DNA from: Pseudomonadota bacterium
Lineage (GTDB): Bacteria > Bdellovibrionota_C > UBA2361 > SZUA-149 > DAOLCO01
NCBI GenBank assembly: GCA_027487795.1
Contig: JAIYCX010000028.1
Location: 1-64,000 of the forward strand
Direction of reading: 5' to 3'
Length of the DNA stretch: 64,000 nucleotides
This document shows positions 6,166-15,715 of this stretch, one piece after another. A model generated the notes under the pieces. The model had not been told where the DNA came from. It saw nothing but the letters and a program-made list of their open reading frames with translations, and made no database searches. How positions within the stretch are numbered: position 1 is the stretch's first letter; every line of letters begins with the position of its first letter. Position numbers and translations under genes: made by a program.

Positions 6166-8355
6166 ATGTTCCTCAATTTAAATAAATCAGAATCTTTAAA
6201 GTATGTTTCTATATTTTTTATTACCGCACTAGCTCATTATATTTTTGTTAGCTGTGCTATTTTAGATAACGCTGTGGCAGACGAAGATAATGATCGTTCC
6301 GCAGCAGAATTTTTAAGTGACTATGATGGGGATGGGGTTAATAATTTAACTGAGTTACTAAAGGGCACTAATCCTTATTCTAATAGACTACTTGATGAAG
6401 ATGGTACTAGTATCAGTAGTCCAACATATACAATGTGGAATGGATTTTTAAATCTAATAAATATTTTAGAAATATCTAACCCAACTGCAAATGATATTGT
6501 TGTAAAAGTACAAATCTATGACATTCAAGGAAATAAGGGTGCTTCAATAAGCACTAGGACATTAAAGCCTGGTGAACAACAAGATATTATTTTAAATCAA
6601 TTAAAACCAGGCTTTTCTGAGAATAGCTATGGGTTAGTTTCTCTGGAATATCAGGGAATCATTAGCGCAAGACTCAGCATGTATAAGAATAAAAAAGATG
6701 GCTCAATAGAATTTGCTTTTTCACTACCAGTCACTGCACCTACTATCGGAAATTCTTGGACTACATTTAATACCTTCAGACCCAATCGTAGAGCTGACCA
6801 GAGTAATTACTTAGTAGCAAATTGGCTTAGTATTGTTAACTTAGATAATGCTACTAAAAGCTTTAAGCTAAAATACTTTGCACTAAATGGAAGTTTATTA
6901 AAAGAAGTCGATACGGTTTTAAACTCAGGGCAAAGAAGAGATTTTGATGGTGGGCATCTTTTATTAGGTTCTGACGCTGTTGGTTCTATACAAATTATTC
7001 CTAACGATCAAAAAGCGCCTTACTTAGCGCAATTAAATCGATATGGTTACAATAGTAGTAATGCAAATGCTGATCAGGGATTTAAATTTGCTTTTCCTAT
7101 TGAAAGCGCAAAGGGGTCTAAAAATAAAGTTTATCTATCGCCAATAAATTCTAAGGGTGATCAAAATTGGCTAGAATTATTGAATCCAAATAATATAAAC
7201 CTAACATTTAAAATAAAAATTTATAATGAATCAGGCGCACTTGTAAGTTCTAATAATTATACACTTGGCGCGTTTCAACAAATGCTCTTGGATAATAGTA
7301 AGTTTTTTATCGAAGGGAAAAACTCACTAATTGAAATAGAACCTGATAATAATCTCCCTATTATCTCTAGACAAATGACTTATCAGTATAAAGCAGACGG
7401 GACGCTTTGGTCTATTTTTGGAAATGCTGCACGGGAAGCGATAGAGTCATCAGAAATTCATAGCTATAATCTTTTCCTTGGAATGGAAAATTATTTAACT
7501 ATATCTAATCCTACTAAAGATGAGGCTAAACTAAATCTATCATTTGATAATAAAGAAAATAAAATAGTTTGGCTTCCAGCATATTCGACTATTTCTTATC
7601 CGCTTCATAATAAAAATATATACGGACTAGATGCAAATACTTATGGAACAGTAAAAATAACTACTGTAGGCAATAGCAGAGTAGTTACTTCTTTTCTTAG
7701 AACTTCTAAAAATAGCTTTTCCTTTCCTACAAAAGCATTAGGGCCGATATCACAAGGTGGGAATATTAGTAATCTTAGAGTATGCGATCCTACGAAAGGT
7801 AGATTTGAGAAAGAGCCTACTCAAACTGGGTACCCTACAGATGCAGCTCTATCAAATGCACCACTATTGAGTATTAATGATATCTGCGGAAAGTTTTATG
7901 AGCTAAGATTCTTTAGTAAATACTTAAGCACACTTGGTATTACAGTCGCATTTTATAGACTATATGATTATGAATTTAGCGAAAATGGAGAAGTTTTTAT
8001 TAAACAAAGTGTTAAAGTAAAAGATAGCAAAAGTGGTTGTAGGGACTATGAGGAATTTACAGACCACAAAGGTTATTGGCTTTTTAAAAATGGAGAAATA
8101 TTTATTTACTTTCCTAGTGAATCAATAAGCTACGACTGTAAAGGAAAAGAAATTACAAAAAGTGCTTGGACTGGATTTTTTGTACTACCAGCCTTAGAAG
8201 GAGTGACGGTAAAAAATTTTGATTCATTTGAAAATACAGTAGGAGAAAAAGCATTGCTGCTTCTTGGTGATAGATCGTTTATCGATGACTTCTACGAAGA
8301 AGATTACGACAATATGAAAACTTACCTACCAGAGGTGTCGATACTACAGAGGTAA
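6166..8355 (+). CDS. Large exported protein with N-terminal calcium-loop repeat
   Basis: A 729-residue protein with an N-terminal hydrophobic export signal (about 13-32, ending in FVSC, possibly a lipobox). A single calcium-binding thrombospondin-type-3/dockerin-like loop follows (DYDGDGVNNLTELLKGTNP, 52-70). The body is made of about four related all-beta segments, each with an 'L.I.NP....' start (for example EISNPTANDIVVKVQIYDIQ, LLNPNNINLTFKIKIYN, LTISNPTKDEAKLNLSF). A C-terminal domain from about 565 has several cysteines. It is likely a surface or secreted structural protein. No enzyme motif is evident. It is monocistronic and followed by a convergent tRNA gene. Confidence 0.65.
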   Translation: MFLNLNKSESLKYVSIFFITALAHYIFVSCAILDNAVADEDNDRSAAEFLSDYDGDGVNNLTELLKGTNPYSNRLLDEDGTSISSPTYTMWNGFLNLINILEISNPTANDIVVKVQIYDIQGNKGASISTRTLKPGEQQDIILNQLKPGFSENSYGLVSLEYQGIISARLSMYKNKKDGSIEFAFSLPVTAPTIGNSWTTFNTFRPNRRADQSNYLVANWLSIVNLDNATKSFKLKYFALNGSLLKEVDTVLNSGQRRDFDGGHLLLGSDAVGSIQIIPNDQKAPYLAQLNRYGYNSSNANADQGFKFAFPIESAKGSKNKVYLSPINSKGDQNWLELLNPNNINLTFKIKIYNESGALVSSNNYTLGAFQQMLLDNSKFFIEGKNSLIEIEPDNNLPIISRQMTYQYKADGTLWSIFGNAAREAIESSEIHSYNLFLGMENYLTISNPTKDEAKLNLSFDNKENKIVWLPAYSTISYPLHNKNIYGLDANTYGTVKITTVGNSRVVTSFLRTSKNSFSFPTKALGPISQGGNISNLRVCDPTKGRFEKEPTQTGYPTDAALSNAPLLSINDICGKFYELRFFSKYLSTLGITVAFYRLYDYEFSENGEVFIKQSVKVKDSKSGCRDYEEFTDHKGYWLFKNGEIFIYFPSESISYDCKGKEITKSAWTGFFVLPALEGVTVKNFDSFENTVGEKALLLLGDRSFIDDFYEEDYDNMKTYLPEVSILQR

Positions 8356-8377
8356 TGGAAGTAATAAGAATAAAAAA

Positions 8378-8451
8378 TGACGATGGGTGGACTTGAACCA
8401 CCGACCCCGAAATTATGAGCTTCGTGCTCTAGCCAGCTGAGCTACATCGCC
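8378..8451 (-). tRNA. tRNA-Met (anticodon CAT), elongator type
   Basis: The minus strand folds as a complete cloverleaf. Acceptor stem GGCGATG/CATCGTC, D-arm GCTCAGCTGGCTAGAGC, anticodon loop CTCATAA, and T-arm GGTGG-TTCAAGT-CCACC are all present. The CAT anticodon with a G1-C72 acceptor pair and no GC triplet in the anticodon stem indicates elongator Met rather than initiator. A lysidine-modified Ile tRNA is possible, but the resemblance to enterobacterial elongator tRNA-Met (GTAGCTCAG, CTCATAAT, GGGGTC) favours Met. CCA is not encoded; a T-run follows. Confidence 0.93.
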
Positions 8452-8606
8452 TTATGTATCATTCAAAGAGAATCAACTCTTAAATTGGAGCAGACACTAC
8501 ATAAATAATAATTAGTTCTCAAGTGCTGGCGCTGAAGTATGTGGGGCATATGATATTTTTAGGTAATATTTTTATTTACCCCCTTGTAGATATTAACTAG
8601 TAATGC

Positions 8607-8648
8607 TAACAACTAATCGTTACTTTAACTTAGTTGAACTAGTTGTTA
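8607..8648 (+). repeat. 9-bp inverted repeat upstream of the GAF/mreB operon
   Basis: taacaacta (8607-8615) and tagttgtta (8640-8648) are perfect inverted copies separated by 24 bases. A TATAAT lies at 8677-8682, 29 bases before the start at 8711, so the repeat sits where an operator upstream of the promoter would be. This is an inferred regulatory site. Confidence 0.35.
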
Positions 8649-8710
8649 TATTCACAAATTTAAGTACGTAAGTATCTATAATTATTAAAGATCTAGGAGC
8701 CTAAGCGCAA

Positions 8711-10501
8711 ATGAATTCAGCCCATGCAACAATCTTACTAGAAGATCAGATATTAGAAGAACTGAACCCAATCTCAGAAGATAACCAGACTGAAAAGTCT
8801 TCAATTAATAGAACTGCAACTAGTAATGCTGTAGTTTCCAAAGGGCGTACTAAATTAGAGATTTCCCTATCAAAACTGTCGGAACTAGTAGCAAACATCG
8901 CCGAAGCTTATAGCGCAGTTATTTTTGTTGCAGATCCTAAAAATAAAGTTTTACATCCCCTAGCCTTCCACTCTCTTAGTAGAGAATTTATTTCTGAAAT
9001 ACAAATTCCTTTTGGTCATGGGCTAGTCGGTTGGACAGCGGAGAACAAAGTAAGAATTGCAGTTTGTCCTTTTGATAAAGATGCACGTACGCTGTTATAT
9101 TATAGTGCTGATCAAAGTCTGAAAAGTTTTATCGCAGTACCTATACTTTCTAAGCAAGGAGATCTTATTGGTGTCATCTCTTGTGACTCGAAAAAGAATT
9201 ATGCATTTCCTAAAATTACAGAAAAAGTTCTAGTAGACTGTGCTGTTCAAGCAGAGATACTTATAGACTTACATACTGCTAACGAAGAGCTAAGCAGAAA
9301 TACACCGAGAAAAAATACTGAGCCTTTAATCAATATCTTTAATGCGTCATTATCAGAAGCAAAAGTAGAATATAATTTATTTGATAAAGTTCTTCAATTA
9401 CCTCAAGAGCTTGTTACTAGAGATGCTATTAGTTGTTTTATCAACACACATGAGGGCTTTGGAGATGCAAAGTTCTATAGTGCTGCAAAGGATAAAAGAT
9501 CTGAACAACACTTAGTTGATCTAATCTGTAAACATAAGAAAATAAGATCTCAAAATAAAGATGTTCATGTTCTTCCTAGTGAAGAAATTAGATCTAGATC
9601 TTTCTTAGCTGTACCTTTTTCTGCTTTTGGTGCTGAAGCTGGAACACTTAATGTTCTAAGCGCTCCGTTTTCTGCATTTTCTCCTGAGGATATTTCAAAC
9701 TTAGAAAGAATCGCTAAGCAAATCGGCACTGAGTTAGAATATTTAAGACTAAAGGAACTATCTAAGGTAAGGCAAGTTGGACCAAGTATGCTTCCTTGGA
9801 GACATTTTATTGGAAGAATTTTAGAAAATAATAAGAACTCGACATTCACAACTCCTAGTCTTCTAAGAATTCAACTTGAAGACCTGCATGGACTTGAAGT
9901 TAATATTGGTGTTCAAGCGACTACTGAATTACTTGATCAAATGCTTAGATACGCACAGCAACTAACAGGCTCAGGTCTTCAAGTAAGTGCTCCTTACGGG
10001 ACTACTATCTATGTATACGGAGAAGAAAATCCAGTATCAATGGTTGGTAAAAGAATCTCTAACCTTTTATCTAAAATTGACAATACTACCTTACAATCTG
10101 CAAAGGCATCTTCTCTTAAAATAACTGAGTCTATTTTAGGTAGATTAAAAATTGATATTGCAAGTTGTTCAAATTTAAAAGCTAATGGAATACAATCAGA
10201 AGAAGCTATTATTCTATCTAGATTAGCTCCATTAAACCATACTCATAAGGTGGAGATCCATAAACAGGAAGTTCATAAACTTGAGACAGCGCAAGAAATT
10301 ACTCAAGACAAAGAAACAACTAAGACAGAAGAGCTTGTAACAACTTCAAATACAATCACGCCAAATACAGTTAAGCCGAAAATTACTATCAAAGGGCCTG
10401 ATGAATATAGAAGATCACCAAGTGTTAAGCTAACAGAGAATAATTTTACCCTAGGAGCCAGAAAAAAGAATGAAGAATTACGAGACAAATTCTGGAAGTA
10501 A
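8711..10501 (+). CDS. Tandem GAF protein with degenerate GGDEF-like C-terminal domain
   Basis: A 596-residue cytoplasmic protein. A clear GAF domain spans about 45-200 (AVIFVADPKNKVLHPLAFHS, then FGHGLVGWTAENKVRI and SFIAVPILSKQGDLIGVISC). A second, weaker GAF-like domain spans about 215-345 (SFLAVPFSAFGAEAGTLNVL). Residues about 360-505 have the layout of a diguanylate-cyclase fold, but the GGDEF signature is replaced by YGTTIYVY, so catalysis is not expected. The last 90 residues are polar and probably disordered. It overlaps the mreB start by 32 bases, implying co-translation and a role as a sensory partner of this MreB. Ligand unknown. Confidence 0.7.
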   Translation: MNSAHATILLEDQILEELNPISEDNQTEKSSINRTATSNAVVSKGRTKLEISLSKLSELVANIAEAYSAVIFVADPKNKVLHPLAFHSLSREFISEIQIPFGHGLVGWTAENKVRIAVCPFDKDARTLLYYSADQSLKSFIAVPILSKQGDLIGVISCDSKKNYAFPKITEKVLVDCAVQAEILIDLHTANEELSRNTPRKNTEPLINIFNASLSEAKVEYNLFDKVLQLPQELVTRDAISCFINTHEGFGDAKFYSAAKDKRSEQHLVDLICKHKKIRSQNKDVHVLPSEEIRSRSFLAVPFSAFGAEAGTLNVLSAPFSAFSPEDISNLERIAKQIGTELEYLRLKELSKVRQVGPSMLPWRHFIGRILENNKNSTFTTPSLLRIQLEDLHGLEVNIGVQATTELLDQMLRYAQQLTGSGLQVSAPYGTTIYVYGEENPVSMVGKRISNLLSKIDNTTLQSAKASSLKITESILGRLKIDIASCSNLKANGIQSEEAIILSRLAPLNHTHKVEIHKQEVHKLETAQEITQDKETTKTEELVTTSNTITPNTVKPKITIKGPDEYRRSPSVKLTENNFTLGARKKNEELRDKFWK

Positions 10502-11657
10502 AATCTCTGGAAGCAAAATAAATAATGACTTTGACTTAATTCCGCTTTTTGAAAGATCAAATAAGGGTGCTGTTAAGTCTAGTATTACAAAAAAAGAAAA
10601 GCCAAAAACTAGAGAGTTTATTAGTAACCTAGTAAAAGCTAAGTTACCAAGCTCTTGGATGGGTCAAGATTTAGCAATGGATCTAGGTACCGCTAACACC
10701 CTTATCTTCATGAAGGGAAAAGGTATAGTATTAAACGAACCAAGCGTTGTCGCAATTAGAATAGATGACCGTAGTGCAGTCGCTGTCGGGAAAATGGCTA
10801 AGGAAATGTATGGCAAAACTTCAGATAAAGTTACTTGCATACGTCCTGTTAAAGACGGAGTCATCGCAGACTTTGATACTACGCACTTAATGATTAAAGA
10901 ATTCATTACTAGAGTGACTAGTAGATGGCAAATAAGGAAACCTAGATTAATCATTTCCATTCCTTCTGGAGTGACAATGGTTGAGAAAAGAGCTGTTATG
11001 GATGCGGCTTCTGCAGCAGGCGTAAGAGAAGTGCATTTAATAGAAGAGCCAATGGCTGCCTCTATTGGATCTGGCATGCCTGTCATGGAATGTGGTGGGA
11101 ATATGGTAGTAGATATCGGGGGCGGTACTACAGAGATAGCTGTTATCAGCATGGGCGGGACTGTTTATTCAGAGTCCCTACGCATAGCAGGGGATGAGAT
11201 GGATGAGGCGATTCAGCAGTTTATTAAAAGAGCTTTTAATTTACAAATTGGTATCTTTGAAGCTGAGCGAATTAAAATGAATATCGGATCAAGTATGCCG
11301 ATGTCCTCTGCTAGAGAGATGGTTGTATTTGGGAGAGATTTACAGACAGGAGTACCAAGAGAACTAATAGTAGATGATACAACTATTAGAAGAGCACTTA
11401 AAGAACCTGTTGGGGCGATAATCGAAGGAGTTCATAGAGCATTAGAGAAGATCAATCCAGAACTAGCACATGATATCTTAGACCGTGGAATATACTTAGC
11501 TGGGGGTGGATCTCTTCTTGCCGGACTACCTGAGAGACTAAGTCTAGAGACTAATATAAAATTTAGAAGATCTCCTGATCCACTGACTGCGATAGTAATG
11601 GGTAGTGGAATGGTAATTGAAAACTTTAAAGATTTAAAAAGTGTGCTGATATCTTAA
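10470..11657 (+). CDS. mreB: MreB actin-like protein with N-terminal extension
   Basis: A 395-residue protein. The MreB core starts near residue 62 and contains phosphate-1 DLGTANT (71-77), the phosphate-2 loop DIGGGTTEIAV, and the adenosine loop LAGGGSLLAG. MreB forms membrane-associated filaments that guide cell-wall synthesis. Typical MreB is about 335-350 residues, so the first ~60 polar residues are an added segment; that is odd because the usual amphipathic membrane helix sits at the very N-terminus. The start overlaps the GAF protein by 32 bases; internal starts exist but would keep part of the extension. No mreC or mreD follows, so this may be a second, specialised MreB. Confidence 0.9.
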   Translation: MKNYETNSGSKISGSKINNDFDLIPLFERSNKGAVKSSITKKEKPKTREFISNLVKAKLPSSWMGQDLAMDLGTANTLIFMKGKGIVLNEPSVVAIRIDDRSAVAVGKMAKEMYGKTSDKVTCIRPVKDGVIADFDTTHLMIKEFITRVTSRWQIRKPRLIISIPSGVTMVEKRAVMDAASAAGVREVHLIEEPMAASIGSGMPVMECGGNMVVDIGGGTTEIAVISMGGTVYSESLRIAGDEMDEAIQQFIKRAFNLQIGIFEAERIKMNIGSSMPMSSAREMVVFGRDLQTGVPRELIVDDTTIRRALKEPVGAIIEGVHRALEKINPELAHDILDRGIYLAGGGSLLAGLPERLSLETNIKFRRSPDPLTAIVMGSGMVIENFKDLKSVLIS

Positions 11658-12397
11658 TGACTAAAATAAAATTTTTAAATTTTGTTTGTTTGTTTTTATT
11701 AGCTTCTTGCAGTGACTCTACAAATAGAGCATTGAGACAAGAAATAGATGGTAAGGGTAATTTAAGACTGGATTCATCAAATCCGTACTTAGCACCGAAT
11801 GCTTTTCTTAAGGAAGAAGCGAAAAGTAGCGAAGTATTAAAAGGATTTTTAGCACTAAAAGGAAACCCCGTTAGCCTTGAGTATGAAAGAGGATTATTTG
11901 GAGGACAAAATTTAGTTCTTCAGTATAATAATAACGAGTCGTATAACCTTAAAAAAAGTTCTGGTGATTGGATTATAAATTCTAATTCAACAAAAGAAGA
12001 GAATGCTGATACTAAAAATCCTACTGCTCTTGATCTAACTCCGGTAGCCCCGATAATTGATAATAAAATTATAGAAACTAAAGTACCAGAGCCAGAGAGA
12101 TTAGAGACTGCGAAATTAATTAATGCGAAGTTAGATACTAGCAGTAAACAAACACCTACTATTCAGACAGATAAGTATCATACAGTTGAATATGGCAATC
12201 AGAATATTAAATTTCTTTCAGTTTGGTACACAGGTACAGAACTAAATGCGACTAGAATTTCAAGAATAAATTCACTGAACGATCAAGAACAGTTAATAAT
12301 TGGTCAAAAAATACGTATTCCTTCGTATCTTTTAAAAAGAGAAGATAATCCAAGTTTTTCAGACCTAGAAGCGTATCAGCAGAGTATTAAGAATTAA
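11657..12397 (+). CDS. LysM-domain lipoprotein
   Basis: A 246-residue protein with a lipoprotein signal (MTKIKFLNFVCLFLLASC, Cys18 as lipidation site). A low-complexity middle follows, then a C-terminal LysM peptidoglycan-binding domain (about 180-228: YHTVEYGNQNIKFLSVWYTG, then RISRINSLN and LIIGQKIRIPS). It overlaps the mreB stop by one base, so it belongs to the same operon. A cell-wall-binding lipoprotein tied to an actin-like cytoskeleton gene suggests an envelope-shape role. It converges with cheB, leaving only 5 bases between the stops. Confidence 0.8.
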   Translation: MTKIKFLNFVCLFLLASCSDSTNRALRQEIDGKGNLRLDSSNPYLAPNAFLKEEAKSSEVLKGFLALKGNPVSLEYERGLFGGQNLVLQYNNNESYNLKKSSGDWIINSNSTKEENADTKNPTALDLTPVAPIIDNKIIETKVPEPERLETAKLINAKLDTSSKQTPTIQTDKYHTVEYGNQNIKFLSVWYTGTELNATRISRINSLNDQEQLIIGQKIRIPSYLLKREDNPSFSDLEAYQQSIKN

Positions 12398-12402
12398 GAG
12401 TC

Positions 12403-13458
<1,056 letters not shown>

Positions 13459-13941
13459 TTAAATCCCCACTCTAAAACCAACCTTACAATCATCTGCTGA
13501 AAAACTCGTAAAATCACTAACATCTATTCTTGACTCTAACTCTTTAGTACTAAGTCTTTCAGCTTCTGGTAATATTAAATCAAAAACAAGATCGCTACCG
13601 AAAGCAGCTGTAACAAAATTACCTGTCAAAACGTTTGTCATCTCACGTAATGAATCTAAACATTCTTCTTCAGAAGGCTGAGCTTCTTCTTCTAAACCAA
13701 GTAAGTTCTTACATAACATTATCGCAAAATCTTTTGAACATACAGCCTCGATAGTACCTTCTATAGGTCCTTTAAAAATCATTCTAGCGATATAAACTTC
13801 ATTATCTTTAGCGTTAAAAATATCAGAAATATCATCAGCTGACTCAACCAACATCATCGCCCAGTCTTCAAGTGCAGTTACACTGACTTCTCCTAAGGCT
13901 TTTTCTACTTCTTCTTTTGAAATCTTACTTAAATCGCTCAT
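13459..13941 (-). CDS. cheX: CheX/CheC-like CheY phosphatase
   Basis: A 160-residue protein with one copy of the CheC/CheX/FliY phosphatase signature E-x-x-N (E100, N103 in LREMTNVLTGN). CheX has one such motif and CheC two, so the single site favours CheX. Expected role: hydrolyse CheY-phosphate. It overlaps the cheY start region by 4 bases and precedes cheB by 6 bases, so it is embedded in the operon. Assignment is from motif and context; overall similarity to characterised CheX cannot be measured here. Confidence 0.75.
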   Translation of the reverse strand: MSDLSKISKEEVEKALGEVSVTALEDWAMMLVESADDISDIFNAKDNEVYIARMIFKGPIEGTIEAVCSKDFAIMLCKNLLGLEEEAQPSEEECLDSLREMTNVLTGNFVTAAFGSDLVFDLILPEAERLSTKELESRIDVSDFTSFSADDCKVGFRVGI

Positions 13942-14321
13942 GACTTTCCTCCTAATACATTCGAAATAGTCTCACTTAATGTCTCAGGTGTAACTGGCTT
14001 TCTAATAAATGCTTTTACATCCATTTCAAATAATTGATCTTGTCTTTCTTTACTACCTTCAGTGGAGACTATAATAACTGGAGTAAGATTTAATGAAGGA
14101 TCGGCGCGAACTACTTTCATAAATTCCATACCGTTCATTATTGGCATATTGATATCCAAGAATATAAGATCTACCCATTCCTTTTTTAGGACATCAAGAC
14201 CTTCCTTACCATTATTAGCCTCTAGAACATCAGATATTTCAATATCTGTAAGCTCCAGAGTCTTTTTCATCATTCGCCTTACAATCAGCGAATCATCTAC
14301 TAGTAATATTCGATATGCCAT
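13938..14321 (-). CDS. cheY: CheY single-domain response regulator
   Basis: A 127-residue stand-alone receiver: acidic pair D9/D10, phospho-acceptor D56 (DLIFLDINMP), conserved Thr/Ser region VSTEGS and K108 (FIRKPV). Within a che operon this is the output regulator that binds the flagellar switch. The gene overlaps cheX by 4 bases. The reading is unambiguous. Confidence 0.93.
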   Translation of the reverse strand: MAYRILLVDDSLIVRRMMKKTLELTDIEISDVLEANNGKEGLDVLKKEWVDLIFLDINMPIMNGMEFMKVVRADPSLNLTPVIIVSTEGSKERQDQLFEMDVKAFIRKPVTPETLSETISNVLGGKS

Positions 14322-14349
14322 ATTATCCTCTATCTTTAAATTTACTGCC

Positions 14350-14850
14350 CTAAAATTCTATTATTTCGCCAGCTACTTTAACTTGAGCTTTTCCTGTAGC
14401 TGCATCTAGGAAAATACTTCTCGATGTCTGTCCTCCAACATGCTCACCTTTGATCAAAAGTGAATTCTTCCAAAGTAACTTACGAAGAACTGTAAAATTC
14501 TTTTTGCCTATTTCAAAAACTCCATTTACATCATTTATACTTGCGCCACCTGCTACATATATTTGCAGTTCTTTCTTAGTAGCCCCTTTTTCTAGAAAAA
14601 TAGAAATTAGTTTAGTTACGCCAGTATCAACATACATATATGGGTTTTCAGCAGCTTTGCCCTCATCAGACTTTGATAAAGGTAGAAGACAATGAACCAT
14701 TCCAGAAATTTTTAAACTAGGAGCATATATTCCTACCCCAACACATGAGCCTAGATGTGGTGCAACGAGAATAATATCATTACCTTCACTAAAGTGACAT
14801 TGTGCGATGCCTACATTTTTGTACTGTGAATGTTTTAATGGTGAATCCAA
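14350..14850 (-). CDS. cheD: CheD chemoreceptor glutamine deamidase
   Basis: A 166-residue protein with the CheD catalytic Cys36 (HLGSCVGVGIY) and His53 (GMVHCLLP), plus the C-terminal GG.A.....F.IG..N pattern (YVAGGASINDVNGVFEIGKK). It deamidates receptor glutamines and, in systems with CheC, is linked to CheC control. It lies 1 base after the cheR stop. Presence of CheD with a CheX/CheC-type phosphatase indicates a Bacillus/Thermotoga-like adaptation scheme rather than the enterobacterial CheZ scheme. Confidence 0.93.
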   Translation of the reverse strand: MDSPLKHSQYKNVGIAQCHFSEGNDIILVAPHLGSCVGVGIYAPSLKISGMVHCLLPLSKSDEGKAAENPYMYVDTGVTKLISIFLEKGATKKELQIYVAGGASINDVNGVFEIGKKNFTVLRKLLWKNSLLIKGEHVGGQTSRSIFLDAATGKAQVKVAGEIIEF

Positions 14851-14851
14851 T

Positions 14852-15715
14852 TTATTTCCTATAGATTGAATTGCCCAATGAGTTAAAGGAATGTTCTATT
14901 CCCAAAAGATTCTCAGAGTGACTTAATATTAATACTCCACCTACTGGCAGCAAGCGATAAAATTCATTAATAACTTTTCTTCTGACATTAATATCAAAGT
15001 AAATCATTACATTTCGACAAAAGATGACGTCAATAGGGCCTTTTAATGGAAAAGGAATACTTGAAAGATTAAGTTTTTTAAAATTATAGTAAGACTTAAG
15101 TTCATCTATAACCGTATAATAATTATCACCGGAATAATTATTTAATTCAAAATATTTTTTTAATAAATGAGGTGGTACGCCTGAAACTTCATTAGTATTA
15201 TATGTACCTTCGAAAGATTTTTTAAGAACGTCCGTGCAAATATCAGTCCCTAAAATTTTAACATCTGGGTTTGAATTGCCTAGATTTTCTTTTAAAACCA
15301 TTCCAATTGTATAAGGCTCTTGTCCACTAGAAGCAGCGGCACACCATACTCGGATTGATTTTTTACCAGTATCTTTCCATCTCCTGACTACTTCCGCGAA
15401 ATAATCAAAATGAGCTTGCTCTCTATAAAAATATGTTAAATTTGTAGATACAACATCAATTAATTTTTCTAGTTCCGTAGAAGAATTTTTTCTTACATAT
15501 GTGATGTAAGACTCTGGAGTCTCTATTCCGAGAGCCCTCATTCTCTTAGTAATGCGATTTAACAAAAGAGCTTTCTTAGAATCTGCTAAAGAAATACCAG
15601 CTTCTTGATAAATTAAAGCCTGATACTCTTTGTAAGTAGAGTCTGAAATATCTCCAGTTAATCTGGAGAGCTCTTTGTAATTATCATCAGAACTAAGCAA
15701 GTGAGTAACCTCCAA
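14852..15715 (-). CDS. cheR: CheR chemoreceptor methyltransferase
   Basis: A 287-residue protein with an N-terminal helical CheR_N domain and a SAM-dependent methyltransferase domain. Visible hallmarks are NLTYFYREQAHF (the family TxFFR-like stretch), VWCAAASSGQEPYTIGM for the SAM loop, and IDVIFCRNVMIYFD. It methylates receptor glutamates. Its first 23 bases overlap the end of cheA, so the genes are translationally coupled. Normal length for the family. Confidence 0.95.
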   Translation of the reverse strand: MEVTHLLSSDDNYKELSRLTGDISDSTYKEYQALIYQEAGISLADSKKALLLNRITKRMRALGIETPESYITYVRKNSSTELEKLIDVVSTNLTYFYREQAHFDYFAEVVRRWKDTGKKSIRVWCAAASSGQEPYTIGMVLKENLGNSNPDVKILGTDICTDVLKKSFEGTYNTNEVSGVPPHLLKKYFELNNYSGDNYYTVIDELKSYYNFKKLNLSSIPFPLKGPIDVIFCRNVMIYFDINVRRKVINEFYRLLPVGGVLILSHSENLLGIEHSFNSLGNSIYRK

